Source of the DNA: Bacillota bacterium
GTDB taxonomy: Bacteria; Vulcanimicrobiota; JAJTBE01
Reading direction: 5' to 3'
Assembly: GCA_021287065.1 (NCBI GenBank)
Contig: JAJTBE010000111.1
Coordinates: 1 to 41,399, forward strand
DNA: 41,399 bases
Part shown: one piece after another, positions 40,886-41,399 of the stretch
Layout: every line of letters begins with the position of its first letter
How positions within the stretch are numbered: the stretch's first letter is position 1
Made by a program: the position numbers and the translations under genes
The notes under the pieces: model-generated
The model's database searches: none
What the model saw: the letters and a program-made list of their open reading frames with translations, nothing else
What the model was told of the DNA's origin: nothing

Positions 40886-41399
40886 TCAGTTCACCTGATC
40901 AAACTCAAGACTGATGAAACCGTCATTTTTGATTAAAAAATTTACCAGAATTATTCTTTTATGCGAATCATTTGAATCAGAACAGACGGTTACGATTGTT
41001 GAACCTTTGAAGGTATCACCTTTGTGCTTATAATTAAATGTTGTAAATTTAAAGTCTATGGCTTTCTTACTGTTAACTGTTACAGTAACAATTTTATCAC
41101 CGGTTTTTATAAGAAGATTGTTTTTCTTTGAATCAAGCCTGATAGATTCAGGTTCTTCCACCAGAATATTCTTTTCTTCAAAAAATCTTTTAAGATGGAA
41201 AAGCAGATAGCTATGAATTTCTTTATCAGTGACTTTCACATTTCTTTTCATCCTGTTAAAATCATTTTGATATTTTTCAGTATCAAAAATTGAAACAGAT
41301 TCTGCCTTATCAGGCTTATCCAGACTGTTGTCCGAAACCTCCTGATAACTGATTATGGCAAAAGTAAGCTGCTTATATTCAATATTAATTTTTCCATCT
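40886..41399 (-). CDS. Hypothetical protein, 5' end outside window
   Basis: An internal ATG occurs at 41251, but the frame is open through it to the window edge, so the gene begins outside and at least 170 residues are visible. The right-hand part (SVSIFDTEKYQNDFNRM and before) is continuous with the rest. The C-terminal 120 residues are mixed alpha/beta: a helix HSYLLFHLKRFFEEKN, then strands ESIRLDSKKNNLLIKTGD and IVTVTVNSKKAIDFKFTTF. No motif is recognised. A small inverted repeat (TTTCCGG/CCGGAAA, 40855-40874) lies after the stop without a T-run. Confidence 0.75.
   Translation of the reverse strand, partial: DGKINIEYKQLTFAIISYQEVSDNSLDKPDKAESVSIFDTEKYQNDFNRMKRNVKVTDKEIHSYLLFHLKRFFEEKNILVEEPESIRLDSKKNNLLIKTGDKIVTVTVNSKKAIDFKFTTFNYKHKGDTFKGSTIVTVCSDSNDSHKRIILVNFLIKNDGFISLEFDQVN

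Noticed and set aside
1-41399. CRISPR arrays, tRNA or rRNA genes, phage or toxin-antitoxin genes
   Set aside because: No regularly spaced repeat array outside coding repeats, no tRNA-like cloverleaf, and no phage or typical toxin-antitoxin pair was seen on either strand.

Overview
The window reads as chromosomal DNA of an anaerobic or microaerophilic bacterium with moderately low GC, the standard genetic code, frequent TTG and GTG starts and strong AAGGAGG-type ribosome binding sites. Superoxide reductase (desulfoferrodoxin), ferritin and rubredoxin lie together, which is the usual O2-defence kit of anaerobes. Many proteins carry Sec signal peptides, and a large share are lineage-specific. 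The mix of HEAT-repeat, alpha/alpha-toroid, GerW, AAA-R3H, DUF1998-helicase and split saccharopine-pathway genes suggests a deep-branching, largely uncultured lineage. Candidate phyla such as Riflebacteria or Wallbacteria come to mind, but the phylum cannot be fixed from this sequence. No phage, IS transposase, CRISPR array, rRNA or tRNA gene was seen.

Layout. 1-945 (-): soluble chemotaxis transducer, cut by the window edge. 1184-4394 (+): a membrane-anchored protein with a degenerate DA1-like domain, a secreted 16-residue-repeat protein (beta-flower-like) and a small hypothetical. 4398-8384 (-): transglutaminase (TgpA-like), DUF58 protein and an acidic helical protein. 8708-9979 (+): two secreted Ala/Lys/Pro-rich paralogues, one with a YHS/TRASH-like Cys4 metal site, flanking a small winged-helix regulator. 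10014-10145: a non-coding element bounded by perfect 17-bp inverted repeats. 10223-12942 (+): superoxide reductase, ferritin, DsbD-like reductase and rubredoxin. 13024-15296 (-): AAA-R3H protein and thymidylate kinase. 15459-17640 (+): exported hypothetical and HEAT-repeat protein. 17861-18586 (-): internally duplicated Ser/Gly/Pro-linked protein. 18908-20626 (-): degenerate receiver, NlpC/P60 hydrolase and L,D-transpeptidase with overlapping genes. 20784-20906 (+): a 40-residue peptide behind a near-consensus promoter. 21045-23083: an ACT-like regulator (-) and a REC-PAS-GAF-PAS protein (+). 23084-30779 (-): a six-gene run of toroid protein, GerW-like protein, diaminopimelate-decarboxylase-like enzyme, secreted CarboxypepD_reg protein, DUF1998 helicase and aldo/keto reductase. 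30913-33369 (+): exported hypothetical and an N6-adenine methylase/TRD fusion. 33439-36223 (-): lysine-ketoglutarate reductase and saccharopine dehydrogenase. 36327-38143 (-): a pseudo-metallopeptidase (ATLF-like) and a small partner. 38332-40773 (-): leuS. 40886-41399 (-): a hypothetical cut by the window edge.

How the genes work together. The clearest units are oxidative defence (SOR reduces superoxide using electrons from rubredoxin, while ferritin stores the iron), lysine metabolism (a DAP-decarboxylase-like enzyme for synthesis and split LKR/SDH for saccharopine-route degradation) and cell-wall work (NlpC/P60 with YkuD). The most unusual items are the strongly promoted 40-residue RiPP-precursor-like peptide, two proteins that look like dead metallopeptidases, the duplicated secreted cationic proteins, and the inverted-repeat-bounded element next to the superoxide reductase promoter. 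All domain names rest on reading motifs by eye; no database search was possible.
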